Source of the DNA: JBNJGT01 sp964473285
GTDB lineage: Archaea; Nanobdellota; Nanobdellia; Woesearchaeales; JACJVW01
Direction of reading: 5' to 3'
NCBI GenBank assembly: GCA_964473285.1
Contig: CAYYOI010000010.1
Location: forward strand, 1 to 41,750
Length of the DNA stretch: 41,750 nt
A program made the translations under genes and the position numbers. The notes below the pieces were generated by a model, which saw nothing but the letters and a program-made list of their open reading frames with translations, made no database searches and had not been told where the DNA came from. Shown here piece by piece: positions 8,391-16,823 of this stretch. The first letter of the stretch is position 1, and each line of letters opens with the position of its first letter.

Positions 8391-9147
8391 ATGTAAGAGT
8401 TTAAACATTCTTCTTGAAATCAATTCAGGTGAATGTTTCTGCAAGGATTGTGGGCTTGTTATTGAGGATGAGCTTTGTTCAAATCAGCAGGATATGAGGA
8501 AACCAAGCCAGAATACTACTTTTACAATCCATCATAAGAAACATATGAATAAGGTAATATACACATCGAAGGAAAAATATAATTATCATCGAACAAAAGA
8601 GATCAAGTTAATCTCCAGCAGATTAAAGTTACCTGATTTTATTCAAGAGCATGCATATGCAATATATGTAGATCTATCAGAGAGAGATTTATGCCACAGT
8701 AAGGAAATAAATACCATCTTTCATTCTTGTATATCTATCGCTTGTCAAATGAATGGTCTACCTAGAACAGTTGACGAGATAACAGATTACTCCACAGTAG
8801 ATTCTTATAAAGTACTAAAATTTGTTAAATTTATCAAGAAAGAATTGAGATTACATATCCCACCTACTAATCCTATTGATTTAGTCCCAAGATTTATATC
8901 AATCCTAAGACTTTCATCAAAATGTGAAAGAGTTACAATTGATATTCTTCATAAAATAGAAAATATCCCTAAATATCAAGGTAAAAAACCAAAATCTTTG
9001 ATATCTGGAGCGTTATATGTTGCAAGTAAAATTTGTAATCTCAAATTAAGTCAGACAAGAATTGCTGTTGAGGTTTGTGTCAGAGAAACGACAATAAAAA
9101 GAATATCAAAGGAAATAATGTCTGATTTGAATATCCAATATGGCTAA
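8371..9147 (+). CDS. tfb: TFIIB-family transcription initiation factor, element-encoded (TFB)
   Basis: TFB recruits RNA polymerase to TATA-bound promoters. Residues 1-35 form the zinc ribbon (CPEC...CKDCGLVIED). Two cyclin-like repeats follow, the second ending in a segment with LSQTRIAVEVCVRETTIKRISKEI. At 258 residues it is shorter than usual host TFBs of about 300, mainly in the linker/B-reader region between ribbon and core. It overlaps the RHH-B1 gene by 20 bases, so it is translationally coupled to repressor-like genes. It is AT-rich and strongly diverged from the second TFB of this element. It may direct polymerase to the element's own promoters or interfere with host TFB. Confidence 0.88.
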   Translation: MIIKCPECKSLNILLEINSGECFCKDCGLVIEDELCSNQQDMRKPSQNTTFTIHHKKHMNKVIYTSKEKYNYHRTKEIKLISSRLKLPDFIQEHAYAIYVDLSERDLCHSKEINTIFHSCISIACQMNGLPRTVDEITDYSTVDSYKVLKFVKFIKKELRLHIPPTNPIDLVPRFISILRLSSKCERVTIDILHKIENIPKYQGKKPKSLISGALYVASKICNLKLSQTRIAVEVCVRETTIKRISKEIMSDLNIQYG

Positions 9148-9344
9148 GGTTTGCCTAATATTAGCTCATCATATAATAGAGATTTCTCTGGATATTCTTT
9201 CTTAAGTTTCTCCAGAATCGCCTGCCTTACATACTCTGAAACAGACATACAATCATCAGTGATCTTGACTAGTTCATCCCAGAGTTTATTCGGCATGGTG
9301 ATACTACGCCGTTCATTCCTGTTGAACTCAGCATATTCAGCCAT
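9144..9344 (-). CDS. Ribbon-helix-helix type DNA-binding protein, copy B2
   Basis: This is the 66-residue paralogue of the 8190 gene, in the opposite orientation: strand ERRSITMP, helix NKLWDELVKITDDC, then SVSEYVRQAILEKLKK. It overlaps its upstream partner (9337-9522) by 8 bases and meets the TFB stop convergently with a 4-base overlap. Together with the first pair it forms an inverted arrangement around the TFB gene. Its SVSEYVRQAI block is a typical RHH second helix. Confidence 0.65.
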   Translation of the reverse strand: MAEYAEFNRNERRSITMPNKLWDELVKITDDCMSVSEYVRQAILEKLKKEYPEKSLLYDELILGKP

Positions 9345-9522
9345 TCTTAACCACCTTTCTATGGATGTCCTGGATCATCTCATTGATGTTTAAAGGCATA
9401 AAAAGTACAGATCGGATATAATCTGATTTTCTCTTGAAGCCAGCATTTCTGACTTTAGCTTCAAGAATATTTTTCTGCTCAGGTGTTATCCTGACCATCA
9501 AGTATTCTACTTTTTCTGCCAT
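9337..9522 (-). CDS. Ribbon-helix-helix type DNA-binding protein, copy A2
   Basis: ATG 9522 was chosen over TTG 9546 because conservation with the 8018 paralogue starts right after it. Shared features are an MVRITPEQ strand, helix NILEAKVRNAGF, SDYIRSVLFMP, and a terminal DIHRKVV. It is 61 residues, as its paralogue. It is divergent from the Argonaute operon, and the intervening region carries two GGGTACCC palindromes that are the obvious operator candidates. Confidence 0.65.
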   Translation of the reverse strand: MAEKVEYLMVRITPEQKNILEAKVRNAGFKRKSDYIRSVLFMPLNINEMIQDIHRKVVKNG

Positions 9523-9569
9523 ACAAAGAATAAGGTCAGCTTCCAATAAGTAGGATTAGGAGCTGAAGA

Positions 9570-9589
9570 GGGTACCCAGAGGGGTACCC
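9570..9589. promoter_or_regulatory. Tandem GGGTACCC palindromes, probable RHH operator
   Basis: Two perfect 8-base palindromes GGGTACCC lie at 9570-9577 and 9582-9589, 12 bases apart centre to centre, in the divergent region between RHH-A2 (minus) and the membrane-protein/Argonaute operon (plus). RHH repressors typically bind such regularly spaced short palindromes. They lie 48-68 bases before the RHH-A2 start, near its promoter. Confidence 0.55.
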
Positions 9590-9654
9590 TTATATCCTAA
9601 AATATCGAGTTTAAAGAGAAATATTATTAAATAATAGAACCTTTTTATTATCAT

Positions 9655-10764
9655 ATGGGGTGGTCAGAGGTTACTATGGATGAAATAAAGGATCAATCAC
9701 ATTATTATATTGAGTACTTAAAGCAATACTCAGAAATCTCAAATAAGTCTGATAACATAGATGCAATATATGCAGGTTTCTTCCGTAAGTTGTTTGGACT
9801 TAATTATCGGAAATCCAATTATCCCAATAAGATCAGTCTTCCTTTGCATATATTTGAGCGATATATGTCGGACAATTTATTGTCAAAAAAGAATTCAAAG
9901 AAAATTAATGACTTTATTTCAATCCAATTCAATGAATTTAAAAAATCAAAATTAGATCGAGAATTTAATTCTCTTTCAGAAAGTATATTTTATATCCTGT
10001 TGTATAAATTATTGTCAGGGGAAAGCAAACTTAATATAGATAAACTTATTGAGACAATCTGGAAGAATAAGACCTTTATTTCAAAAATTGATTCGGTTAT
10101 TGCTAGCAAAAATCGCAGTGTAGACATTAAGATTCTATTTATTTTAAGCCAGGTGAATTTTGATTTAGATCAAGGCATTTTTGAAGAATTATTGTTTAAT
10201 ACAAAAACAAAGAATATTACAGATCAAGCCATATTGGTTTATTTAAGCTATTCTTCTGAGATTATTAATTGGGATAAATATAGAAAAGAGATAATTACAC
10301 TTCATTTCAATACAATTCTTGAAGCAATTAAGAAGGTAAAGCTAAACGCTGAAACTAGTCTAGACAATGAATTAGAATTTTATATGCTTGGTTTTTTTAT
10401 GTACCTCTCAGAATATGATAAAGGGATTTTTTTGCCAAAGAAGGAGAAGATTCTGTACATAAACAAAGCTATCGATAAAAATATGGTTATTTCTAGGTTT
10501 CGAAATGTCATCGAAAAACATAGAAAAGAGGAGGTTGAAATTAATTCAATTTTATATTTTATTAAATTATCCACACCTTTGACCATTAAGCTACCCATGT
10601 ACCTTATATCCATCTTATTAATAATTGAAATTATTTTGATACAGTTTCTTAATATGAGTTGGTATCTTAAATTATTAAACTCAATAATAATAATAATTTT
10701 AATAACTGTATATTTCAATAATAAACTAAGCAAATTATTGAGGGACATTAGAAATGAGCTATAA
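9655..10764 (+). CDS. C-terminally membrane-anchored protein, probable effector of the Argonaute operon
   Basis: This 369-residue protein has no recognised enzymatic motif. Residues 1-310 look soluble, helical and lysine-rich. Two membrane helices close together end the protein (about 314-337 and 341-358), leaving a short cytoplasmic tail. It overlaps the Argonaute gene by 11 bases, so the two are co-expressed. The published Sulfolobus short-Argonaute system uses a membrane effector (Aga2) that kills the infected cell. I infer a similar role from the layout, not from sequence similarity. ATG 9676, preceded by CAGAGGT, is an alternative start. The very low GC content matches the neighbouring cargo. 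Confidence 0.5.
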   Translation: MGWSEVTMDEIKDQSHYYIEYLKQYSEISNKSDNIDAIYAGFFRKLFGLNYRKSNYPNKISLPLHIFERYMSDNLLSKKNSKKINDFISIQFNEFKKSKLDREFNSLSESIFYILLYKLLSGESKLNIDKLIETIWKNKTFISKIDSVIASKNRSVDIKILFILSQVNFDLDQGIFEELLFNTKTKNITDQAILVYLSYSSEIINWDKYRKEIITLHFNTILEAIKKVKLNAETSLDNELEFYMLGFFMYLSEYDKGIFLPKKEKILYINKAIDKNMVISRFRNVIEKHRKEEVEINSILYFIKLSTPLTIKLPMYLISILLIIEIILIQFLNMSWYLKLLNSIIIIILITVYFNNKLSKLLRDIRNEL

Positions 10765-12316
10765 GAGCACTTTGTATATGACTGAAAGACTTGAGGATAA
10801 GCCAAAGATAACCCTATTGGCTTTGAGAAATAAGGTTTATAACTATATCAAGTCTAACATAAAAGCTGAAAATGTTGTACCTAAGGAATCATACTTGAGT
10901 TTTGAATGGAGGGGAACTCAAATTTGTTTTACAATCAATTGGCATCCTGCAGTAAAAAGATATATTCTGTCATTTTATCCCTACGGTGGCACCTCGGAAC
11001 TAAAATCCTACCAGACTAAACAACTTATGAATACGTGCATTGCATTTATTGATCTCAATATTGGAGAGCAGTTAGAAATTCCAGACTTATTTACTTTTAA
11101 GAAGAATGATCTAAATGATCAATTCAATATTGATTCATGGAAAATAATACTTCGTGAGGATACAGATTCATCACTAAATTTAGGGACTTTTTTGGAGAAA
11201 GAAACTAAGCGTAGTACTTTAAGGAACTTTTTCGATGGAAAGAAGAATAGCATTACAAAAAGGATATTTATTGTTGATGTAGATAATAAATATCAAAAGT
11301 CCATTTTTGGAAATCCCATATCTAAAGTTAAAAATTTCTTAGAGCAATATACAAAAAACGATATCGAAATAATTAAAGATCTCCATCTGTTAAAAGAAAT
11401 GGTTGAACAAAGAGAAGATATTAGAAATGGACTAATAATATTTATTGGAAATTCCAGTAATGTTGATAAAATATACAACGACTATAAGCTTTACCTCTCT
11501 GTAAAAGATATCCCCTCACAATTTGTATTGTTAGAAAATGTTGACAAAGTTGCAACGCTAATTAAGAATAATTTTCTACTTGAAATACTTTGTAAGACTT
11601 CAACAGATAATATTGAGCTTCAACCAATCTTTTCAGATATTGATGGGTATTTATGTTTAAGTGATATCCCTTCATCTAAAGGTAAATTGTTTGGGATTAG
11701 TATGGTTATGAAGTCACATTCGGGTTATGAAGATATGCTAGAAATATTCCCCGACCTTAAATTTGAGGTTAAGGAAAAGTATAATCGTATTGAGTTTGAT
11801 GAAGATAACATAAAAAAATTAATCTCCAAAGTCAATTTACTAGTAGATTCTAAAGGGAAAAAAATCAATATCTTCTTAACTAGGAACTGGAATTGGGAAA
11901 ACATTAAAAAATTAGTAGAGCTAGCAAAAAGCAATGATATTACAGTAAATAAGATATTCTATCTGTCAAGCAAAACGAATAAATTTGTTACCACCTTTTT
12001 TTCAGAGGAAAATTTATTAACTCACCCTTATACTATCATCGATGACAGAATTGCCTTCTTTCATACAAACACAAAAGTTACCACTTTTGGAACAATATTC
12101 CCCATCTTTGTAGAACTTAAATACTACTCGTCTGATCAGTTAAATGCCAATGACTTATTAAATCTATTATGGAGTATTAAGAAAAGACTTTACAGAGTAG
12201 ATAATTTCTTTGCTCTTAAGGAACCTGAACCTTTGATGATATTTCAGAGCACAAAGAAGTTATACTTAGGTAAGATAACTAGTCCTTTACGGATTAAAGT
12301 ATCTCATCTAATCTGA
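10754..12316 (+). CDS. Short prokaryotic Argonaute (MID-PIWI), catalytically inactive
   Basis: Argonautes bind a guide and pair it to target nucleic acid. The C-terminal half shows MID then PIWI order. The MID guide-5'-phosphate site is visible as Y241/Y244-K245, then IPSQ with Q256, and a lysine at 271 or 281. The PIWI domain ends with TFGTIFPIFVEL (residues 444-455), the GT..P block before the last helices of Argonautes, followed by DLLNLLWSIKKRL. Catalytic acids look lost: the first strand reads LFGISMVM where GID is expected, and TRNWNW replaces the RDG-type strand. The N-terminal 170 residues are not recognised and could replace a separate APAZ-type partner. 520 residues fits a short pAgo. 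It overlaps the upstream membrane-protein gene and meets a TFB gene convergently. Confidence 0.72.
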   Translation: MSYKSTLYMTERLEDKPKITLLALRNKVYNYIKSNIKAENVVPKESYLSFEWRGTQICFTINWHPAVKRYILSFYPYGGTSELKSYQTKQLMNTCIAFIDLNIGEQLEIPDLFTFKKNDLNDQFNIDSWKIILREDTDSSLNLGTFLEKETKRSTLRNFFDGKKNSITKRIFIVDVDNKYQKSIFGNPISKVKNFLEQYTKNDIEIIKDLHLLKEMVEQREDIRNGLIIFIGNSSNVDKIYNDYKLYLSVKDIPSQFVLLENVDKVATLIKNNFLLEILCKTSTDNIELQPIFSDIDGYLCLSDIPSSKGKLFGISMVMKSHSGYEDMLEIFPDLKFEVKEKYNRIEFDEDNIKKLISKVNLLVDSKGKKINIFLTRNWNWENIKKLVELAKSNDITVNKIFYLSSKTNKFVTTFFSEENLLTHPYTIIDDRIAFFHTNTKVTTFGTIFPIFVELKYYSSDQLNANDLLNLLWSIKKRLYRVDNFFALKEPEPLMIFQSTKKLYLGKITSPLRIKVSHLI

Positions 12317-13092
12317 TTATACTTTTGAGTTATTTCCTTATAGCACTTTCTCAAGGTTGTCTCAACTACATCAACCCTGTGTGATATCTCTCTCTGCGAG
12401 ATTCCCAGTTTTCTCTTTACGCTTGTAATGTAAAGTATTGCTGAAGCTACTGACTTGGGGTTTCTTCCCTGAATCACAACTTTACCCTGTAATTGGGCAT
12501 ATAGGGTGACAGCGTATTCTCTAGCTTTGAAATCAAAGCCCATCTGGTTCATGTGCCTTTCCATCAAATCCAATGGAGACATATTTGGAAGGCTCAGGTT
12601 GAATGAGGTCTTGATTGCTTTAAGGCAGTAATTGAACTCCTTAAATGAGACCTCTGTTCTCCTGATTATCTCGCTGATGGTTTTTGGTATGTCATGTTGC
12701 TTGCAGGATATGTAGATGCTGGCAAGCATGATGCCCTTTATGCTCCTGCCTACTGATAGCTGTCTTTCTATTGTTTCAAGGTATATCCTTTTTGAGTTTT
12801 CAACTACATATTTCGGCAGGTTGAGCCTGCTTGCAACCCTGTTTAAGAGACGCTTGGCTCTTCTGAAGTTCTTTTCCTTGTTTGAAAGCATCCAGCCTGC
12901 TTTGACGATCTTACCATTAGTTGTTCCTGTTCCAGCTATGTTTAAGTCATTATTTTTGTAGTGCTGTTCACTGTACTGGCACTGCTCTGGCATAGCCTCC
13001 TCTATGATAAGTCCGCATACTCTGCAGATGATTTCGCATCTGTCTATCATTGTATCTTCAGATCCACATTCAGGGCATTTGATTTCTATCAC
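12304..13092 (-). CDS. tfb: TFIIB-family transcription initiation factor, second element copy
   Basis: The zinc ribbon (CPECGSED... CRVCGLIIEE) is followed by two cyclin folds. The second ends with LGISQREISHRVDVVETTLRKCYKEI, the helix-turn-helix that reads the BRE. It has 262 residues, again with a short linker. It is GC-richer than the first TFB and differs strongly from it, so the two were probably acquired separately. The start is GTG 13092, lying directly inside a GGGAGGTG run, so the start is less certain than usual. It overlaps the AbrB-like gene by 23 bases and is likely co-transcribed with it. Two element-borne TFBs suggest dedicated promoter classes. Confidence 0.9.
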   Translation of the reverse strand: MIEIKCPECGSEDTMIDRCEIICRVCGLIIEEAMPEQCQYSEQHYKNNDLNIAGTGTTNGKIVKAGWMLSNKEKNFRRAKRLLNRVASRLNLPKYVVENSKRIYLETIERQLSVGRSIKGIMLASIYISCKQHDIPKTISEIIRRTEVSFKEFNYCLKAIKTSFNLSLPNMSPLDLMERHMNQMGFDFKAREYAVTLYAQLQGKVVIQGRNPKSVASAILYITSVKRKLGISQREISHRVDVVETTLRKCYKEITQKYNQIR

Positions 13093-13381
13093 CTCCCAGA
13101 GAGCTTTCTCTAGCTAAAGGGGAAGTCTTTTTGATTATACCAAAATACAAGGGAATGATTTTGGCATCACAGTACTTGTCTGCTCTTTCCTTGAATGTTT
13201 TCATGTCACTGCAAAGTTCAAGCACCGCACAGCACTTGGCTTCCTTGTCATTCAGCCCATCAATCATTTCCCTTATTGCTTTTGGTATAGTCATTCTTAA
13301 TCTTCCTTCATTCCAAAACAGCTCGGCTGTTGCTTTGATTACCTTCTTTTGTTGAAGGTATTGGTCTGGTAGGGTAGCCAT
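13070..13381 (-). CDS. Small AbrB-like DNA-binding protein
   Basis: The 103-residue protein contains GRLRMTIPKAIREMIDGL, which matches the swapped-hairpin (AbrB/SpoVT) pattern of a basic strand followed by IPKxIR. The C-terminal half is unassigned. ATG 13381 was preferred to TTG 13399 because a TATA box (CTATAAAAATT on the minus strand, about 13410-13420) lies about 30 bases before it. It is translationally coupled to the downstream TFB gene. A regulator of that TFB or of the transfer genes is likely; target unknown. Confidence 0.5.
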   Translation of the reverse strand: MATLPDQYLQQKKVIKATAELFWNEGRLRMTIPKAIREMIDGLNDKEAKCCAVLELCSDMKTFKERADKYCDAKIIPLYFGIIKKTSPLARESSLGGDRNQMP

Positions 13382-13735
13382 GAGTGGGATAACTAACAAA
13401 ACCTTTCCTTGAAATTTTTATAGCATTATCTTCAGATTGCATAATGAAAACCTCCAGATCAAAGATCAAAAACAAACCGCAAGAGCCAAATGATCAGTGC
13501 ATAAGCACTGTGTTAGGGGTTCCATTGGCATAGCTTCTGCTAAGAAATATGTTCCTGCTCCAACATGTTATGATTGAACGCATTTTTATTCCCCCACAAT
13601 AGTATATAGTTTTCTTCCTTTATATACTTAACTGTTCAAATCGTGAAAAAATTTCAAAATTTGTGAAAAAAGCTTTATGGCTTATGTTTCACAGGAAAAG
13701 CTTATTTTCGGGATATTTCGCAATTTTTCGGGCAA
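13382..13735. other. Spacer with a strong minus-strand promoter and a hairpin; candidate small RNA or 29-residue ORF
   Basis: On the minus strand AAGTATATAAAGG at 13617-13629 is a near-ideal archaeal TATA box. About 35 bases downstream of it a 29-codon frame (13583 to 13494, starting MRSIITCW) follows a GGGGGAAT tract, and its end falls in a perfect hairpin CAGTGC-ATAA-GCACTG at 13495-13510. The frame has no recognisable domain, so a short non-coding RNA ending near the hairpin is equally possible. The rest of the spacer has GTGAAAAAA repeats (13643, 13663) just downstream of the VirB4 stop, perhaps a terminator zone. Confidence 0.35.
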
Positions 13736-16726
13736 TTATGGCTTGGATTTTGCCCGTATTCCAGTCTTGACCTTCTGGTCAAAATAAGCCATTATCCGTC
13801 GTGGAACATCTTTTCTCAGTAGCATCTCTACTCCGTAGACTTGGTACTTGCTCTTGATGGTTGTGTCTGCAAGAACCAAGTGCCAGTGGCTGTACTTCTC
13901 GTTTAGCTCCTGAAATTTTTTCTCCAGCCTCTTGGTATGTTTCTCAAAACCCTTTCCAGTCTCGACTTCAATTGCAACCTTTTCTCCGTTTTTGGCTGTG
14001 AAGATTATATCTGGTTCGGCTCCATGAAAAATCTCATAGTCCTTTGTGTACTTGTTGATGATCTCGGCTATGTTTGCAACTAGGAATGTATGCACTGGTG
14101 TTTCATTAGCCACTTTTCTCACTAGAAAGACTGATGATCTTGCTTCACCAATAGGCGTTTGATTGCTTTCAATATAGCCCTTGTTTGCAAGGTAGACAAT
14201 GTCAGGTCTTTCAAGCTTGTTTTTTCTGTAATAATATCTGCTGGCATCAACTTTCACATTGACTTTCTTTTTTGGCTTCTGAACATTCTTTTTGATAATC
14301 TCATCTGCGTTTGTAGTGATGATCTTATGCTCTTCAGGTGATGCAATGACTTCCAATTCTTGATGATCATTATCCATTATCAGGATGCCCTTTCCAACTG
14401 GAGCTGTCAGCAGATATTCTTTCTCCATCTGAGAGAGGTTGAATGTCCTGACAACCGAATCAATGATGGCTGGCTTTTGTCTCAGGAGTACTGAGTAGCT
14501 TGAGTTAGCAAGCACTGCTCCGCCTGCCTTTGAACTGACAAGATCTGCTACATCCTGAGTTATCAGCAACAGACCAAGATTGAACTTCCTGCAGGTCTTT
14601 ACAATCTCAAAGATGTAAGAGGCATCCTCTGCTCTGCTGAGAAGGCTCCATGCTTCATCAATCACAAGCAGTTTTCTTTCTCTTGACTGCTTCATTATCA
14701 TGTAGACATAATCAAGGATGAGGAACATGACAACTGGCTTGACCTGCTTTGGCATATCTCCAATATTAAAGCAGACTATCTGCTTGCTGAAATCTATCTC
14801 AGTTGGTCTGTTAAGGAATCCAAAGACTCCTTCAGTGAACATATACAGCCTGTTGATAAGTGCCCTGTATGTGACCTTTTCCATAGAACTGGCTTTCCTG
14901 TCCTGTTGCTTCAGGACTTTGTAGAGATCGCCAAGAATTGGGGGCTCATTATCCTGCTCATCTATTGTGATCCCTTTTTTGGCATAGGTCTCATTGATTG
15001 CCTTGTCAAGAATGGCTTTTTGAACTTCTGAGAGGTCACCAAAGATTATCTTGAATAAGTCCATCAAAGTCAGTCTTTTTTCAACGTAGTCATGCCCCAT
15101 TAAGTCTAGGGGGTTGATGATTGTATCTGAATTCTTGCTGATGGTGACAATCTGACCATTGTATTTCTTGACCAGATCAAGGTATTCTGCCTGCGGATCG
15201 ATGATCATTACAGTTGTGCCATTCATAATCTGCCTGGCTATCAGAAGCTTGGTAAAATAGCTCTTGCCAGCCCCAGAGGTTGCCAAGACCATGCCGTTGG
15301 CGTTGGAAAGCCCGAAAATATCCCTAATAATGGGGATTTTGTTCTTGTTTAGACCCATGACTACCCCCTGCTCATCAAGCTCCAGAAATGGGCTTGTAAA
15401 CGGGAAAAAGGCACTCAGAGCTTTGGTTGTGATATTCCGCCTGACCTTAAGGTCATCTTGGGCAGTTGGAATCATGCTCTTATAGGCTGAAATCTGCCTA
15501 AAAAGGGGCACAGAAGGGATTATCATGAGGCTGTTAAGCTCTGATTCAACCTTCTTGCTAAGAAGGGCTACATCACCCTTTGTGTCGCCTTTACAGTTGA
15601 TATACAGGGAGACATTGAACAGCTTCTCAATACCCTTCTGGAGCTCCTCCAGGACTTTCCTTGTGTCCTGATACTTAATCTCCAGAGAAGGATTGATTGA
15701 TTTCTTAAGCTCCTCAGCATATAGGTCAGCCCTCTGCTTCTGAAGTTCCCTGTTGAGGATAATCATCATGGATTCGATTGAGAATGGCTCGATATGGATC
15801 GAGATATCGAAATCATCATTGGATGAGATGATCTTGTCAAGGAACCCTGATTCAACCACCCTTGGAAAGCCGGATGTGGATATTATCCTGCATTCCTTGC
15901 TGTTGATCCTGATGGAATCCATGTCTACATGAATCTTGTTTGGAGCTATGAGATAATGCAGGCCGTCATCTGGTTGTTTCTTATTTTCCCTCTTGTCTTC
16001 GATGCTGTTGAAGAAGAAGTACAGGTTCCGAAGGATATCCTTGTCATGCAACCTCCTGACCTTGAGGCCGATACTCTCAAGCCTCTCCTGACAGACGTTG
16101 CATTGGATATCAAGGTCAGAGGATTTTGGGATGACCAGATAGAATGATCTGTTCCTCATCTGATTCTCCATGATGTTCTTGTTCAGGAACGCTGAGAAGT
16201 CAGCAAAGAGGCTCTGGTTATTGACCCTCTTCTTAAGATCACTAAGATAATTATCCAGATTAAGGTCTGTGGTCGTGACAACGAACTGTATCGGGAAGTC
16301 CAGGCTATTTAGGAACTTCTGAAATCCGTAAATGATACTTTCCCTTTCATCATCTGTCTTAATACTGAAATTGAATGGAGTGACCTGAAGGATAGCGATT
16401 TCCTTATGGCTATGGATTACTCCTTTCTCGACCTTGTTGATCTCAAGAAACTTCTTGAGTTTTGGTGTCATGAACTCTGCATCCCTTAATTTAAGGAAGG
16501 AATATAGATTGCTGATCCATTTACTGAAATCAAAGAATATGAAGAAGATTGCAGTAACTGTCGGGATGATTGCAAAGATGAACTTGCCTGTCAGGGTTAG
16601 TTTCTTGCTCGTAAGAATTATGAGATCAATTGTTCCGAAGAAAACAGCCCAGGCTAATTGGGAGAATGTCAGACCGAAGATGATCTTTTCCTTGTGCTGG
16701 AGTTGTTGTGGAATCTCATAGGCCAT
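13736..16726 (-). CDS. PrgI-VirB4-type conjugation ATPase with C-terminal nuclease-like domain
   Basis: This is the motor ATPase of a type IV secretion/conjugation-like apparatus at the inner face of the membrane. Residues 1-80 form a PrgI-like membrane module (EIPQQLQHKEKIIFGLT plus two helices). The VirB4 ATPase follows with Walker A ATSGAGKS near residue 485, Walker B LLVIDEAW near 690, and a later VLLRQKPAIID segment. From about residue 880 comes an extra domain with EPDIIFTAKNGEKVAIEVETGK, the D...ExE spacing of PD-(D/E)XK nuclease folds. At 996 residues it is longer than ordinary VirB4. It is GC-richer than the cargo and shares strand with the virB6- and virB2-like genes. Confidence 0.85.
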   Translation of the reverse strand: MAYEIPQQLQHKEKIIFGLTFSQLAWAVFFGTIDLIILTSKKLTLTGKFIFAIIPTVTAIFFIFFDFSKWISNLYSFLKLRDAEFMTPKLKKFLEINKVEKGVIHSHKEIAILQVTPFNFSIKTDDERESIIYGFQKFLNSLDFPIQFVVTTTDLNLDNYLSDLKKRVNNQSLFADFSAFLNKNIMENQMRNRSFYLVIPKSSDLDIQCNVCQERLESIGLKVRRLHDKDILRNLYFFFNSIEDKRENKKQPDDGLHYLIAPNKIHVDMDSIRINSKECRIISTSGFPRVVESGFLDKIISSNDDFDISIHIEPFSIESMMIILNRELQKQRADLYAEELKKSINPSLEIKYQDTRKVLEELQKGIEKLFNVSLYINCKGDTKGDVALLSKKVESELNSLMIIPSVPLFRQISAYKSMIPTAQDDLKVRRNITTKALSAFFPFTSPFLELDEQGVVMGLNKNKIPIIRDIFGLSNANGMVLATSGAGKSYFTKLLIARQIMNGTTVMIIDPQAEYLDLVKKYNGQIVTISKNSDTIINPLDLMGHDYVEKRLTLMDLFKIIFGDLSEVQKAILDKAINETYAKKGITIDEQDNEPPILGDLYKVLKQQDRKASSMEKVTYRALINRLYMFTEGVFGFLNRPTEIDFSKQIVCFNIGDMPKQVKPVVMFLILDYVYMIMKQSRERKLLVIDEAWSLLSRAEDASYIFEIVKTCRKFNLGLLLITQDVADLVSSKAGGAVLANSSYSVLLRQKPAIIDSVVRTFNLSQMEKEYLLTAPVGKGILIMDNDHQELEVIASPEEHKIITTNADEIIKKNVQKPKKKVNVKVDASRYYYRKNKLERPDIVYLANKGYIESNQTPIGEARSSVFLVRKVANETPVHTFLVANIAEIINKYTKDYEIFHGAEPDIIFTAKNGEKVAIEVETGKGFEKHTKRLEKKFQELNEKYSHWHLVLADTTIKSKYQVYGVEMLLRKDVPRRIMAYFDQKVKTGIRAKSKP

Positions 16727-16823
16727 ACAGTCAAATAGGCTTCCATGAGTTTTAAAGGAATCTTTGAGAAATGCTAGCGTTTGTTAGAAAAATTCTTATA
16801 TTTTGGTTGGATTGCTGAATAAA

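Noticed and set aside
10754..12316. Catalytically active, target-cutting Argonaute
   Set aside because: The first and second PIWI catalytic acid positions read LFGISM and TRNWNW, without the expected Asp.
13443..13532. 29-codon plus-strand frame starting MKTSRSKIKNK
   Set aside because: Weak ribosome site, no domain, and it overlaps the minus-strand promoter/hairpin unit, which has better signals.
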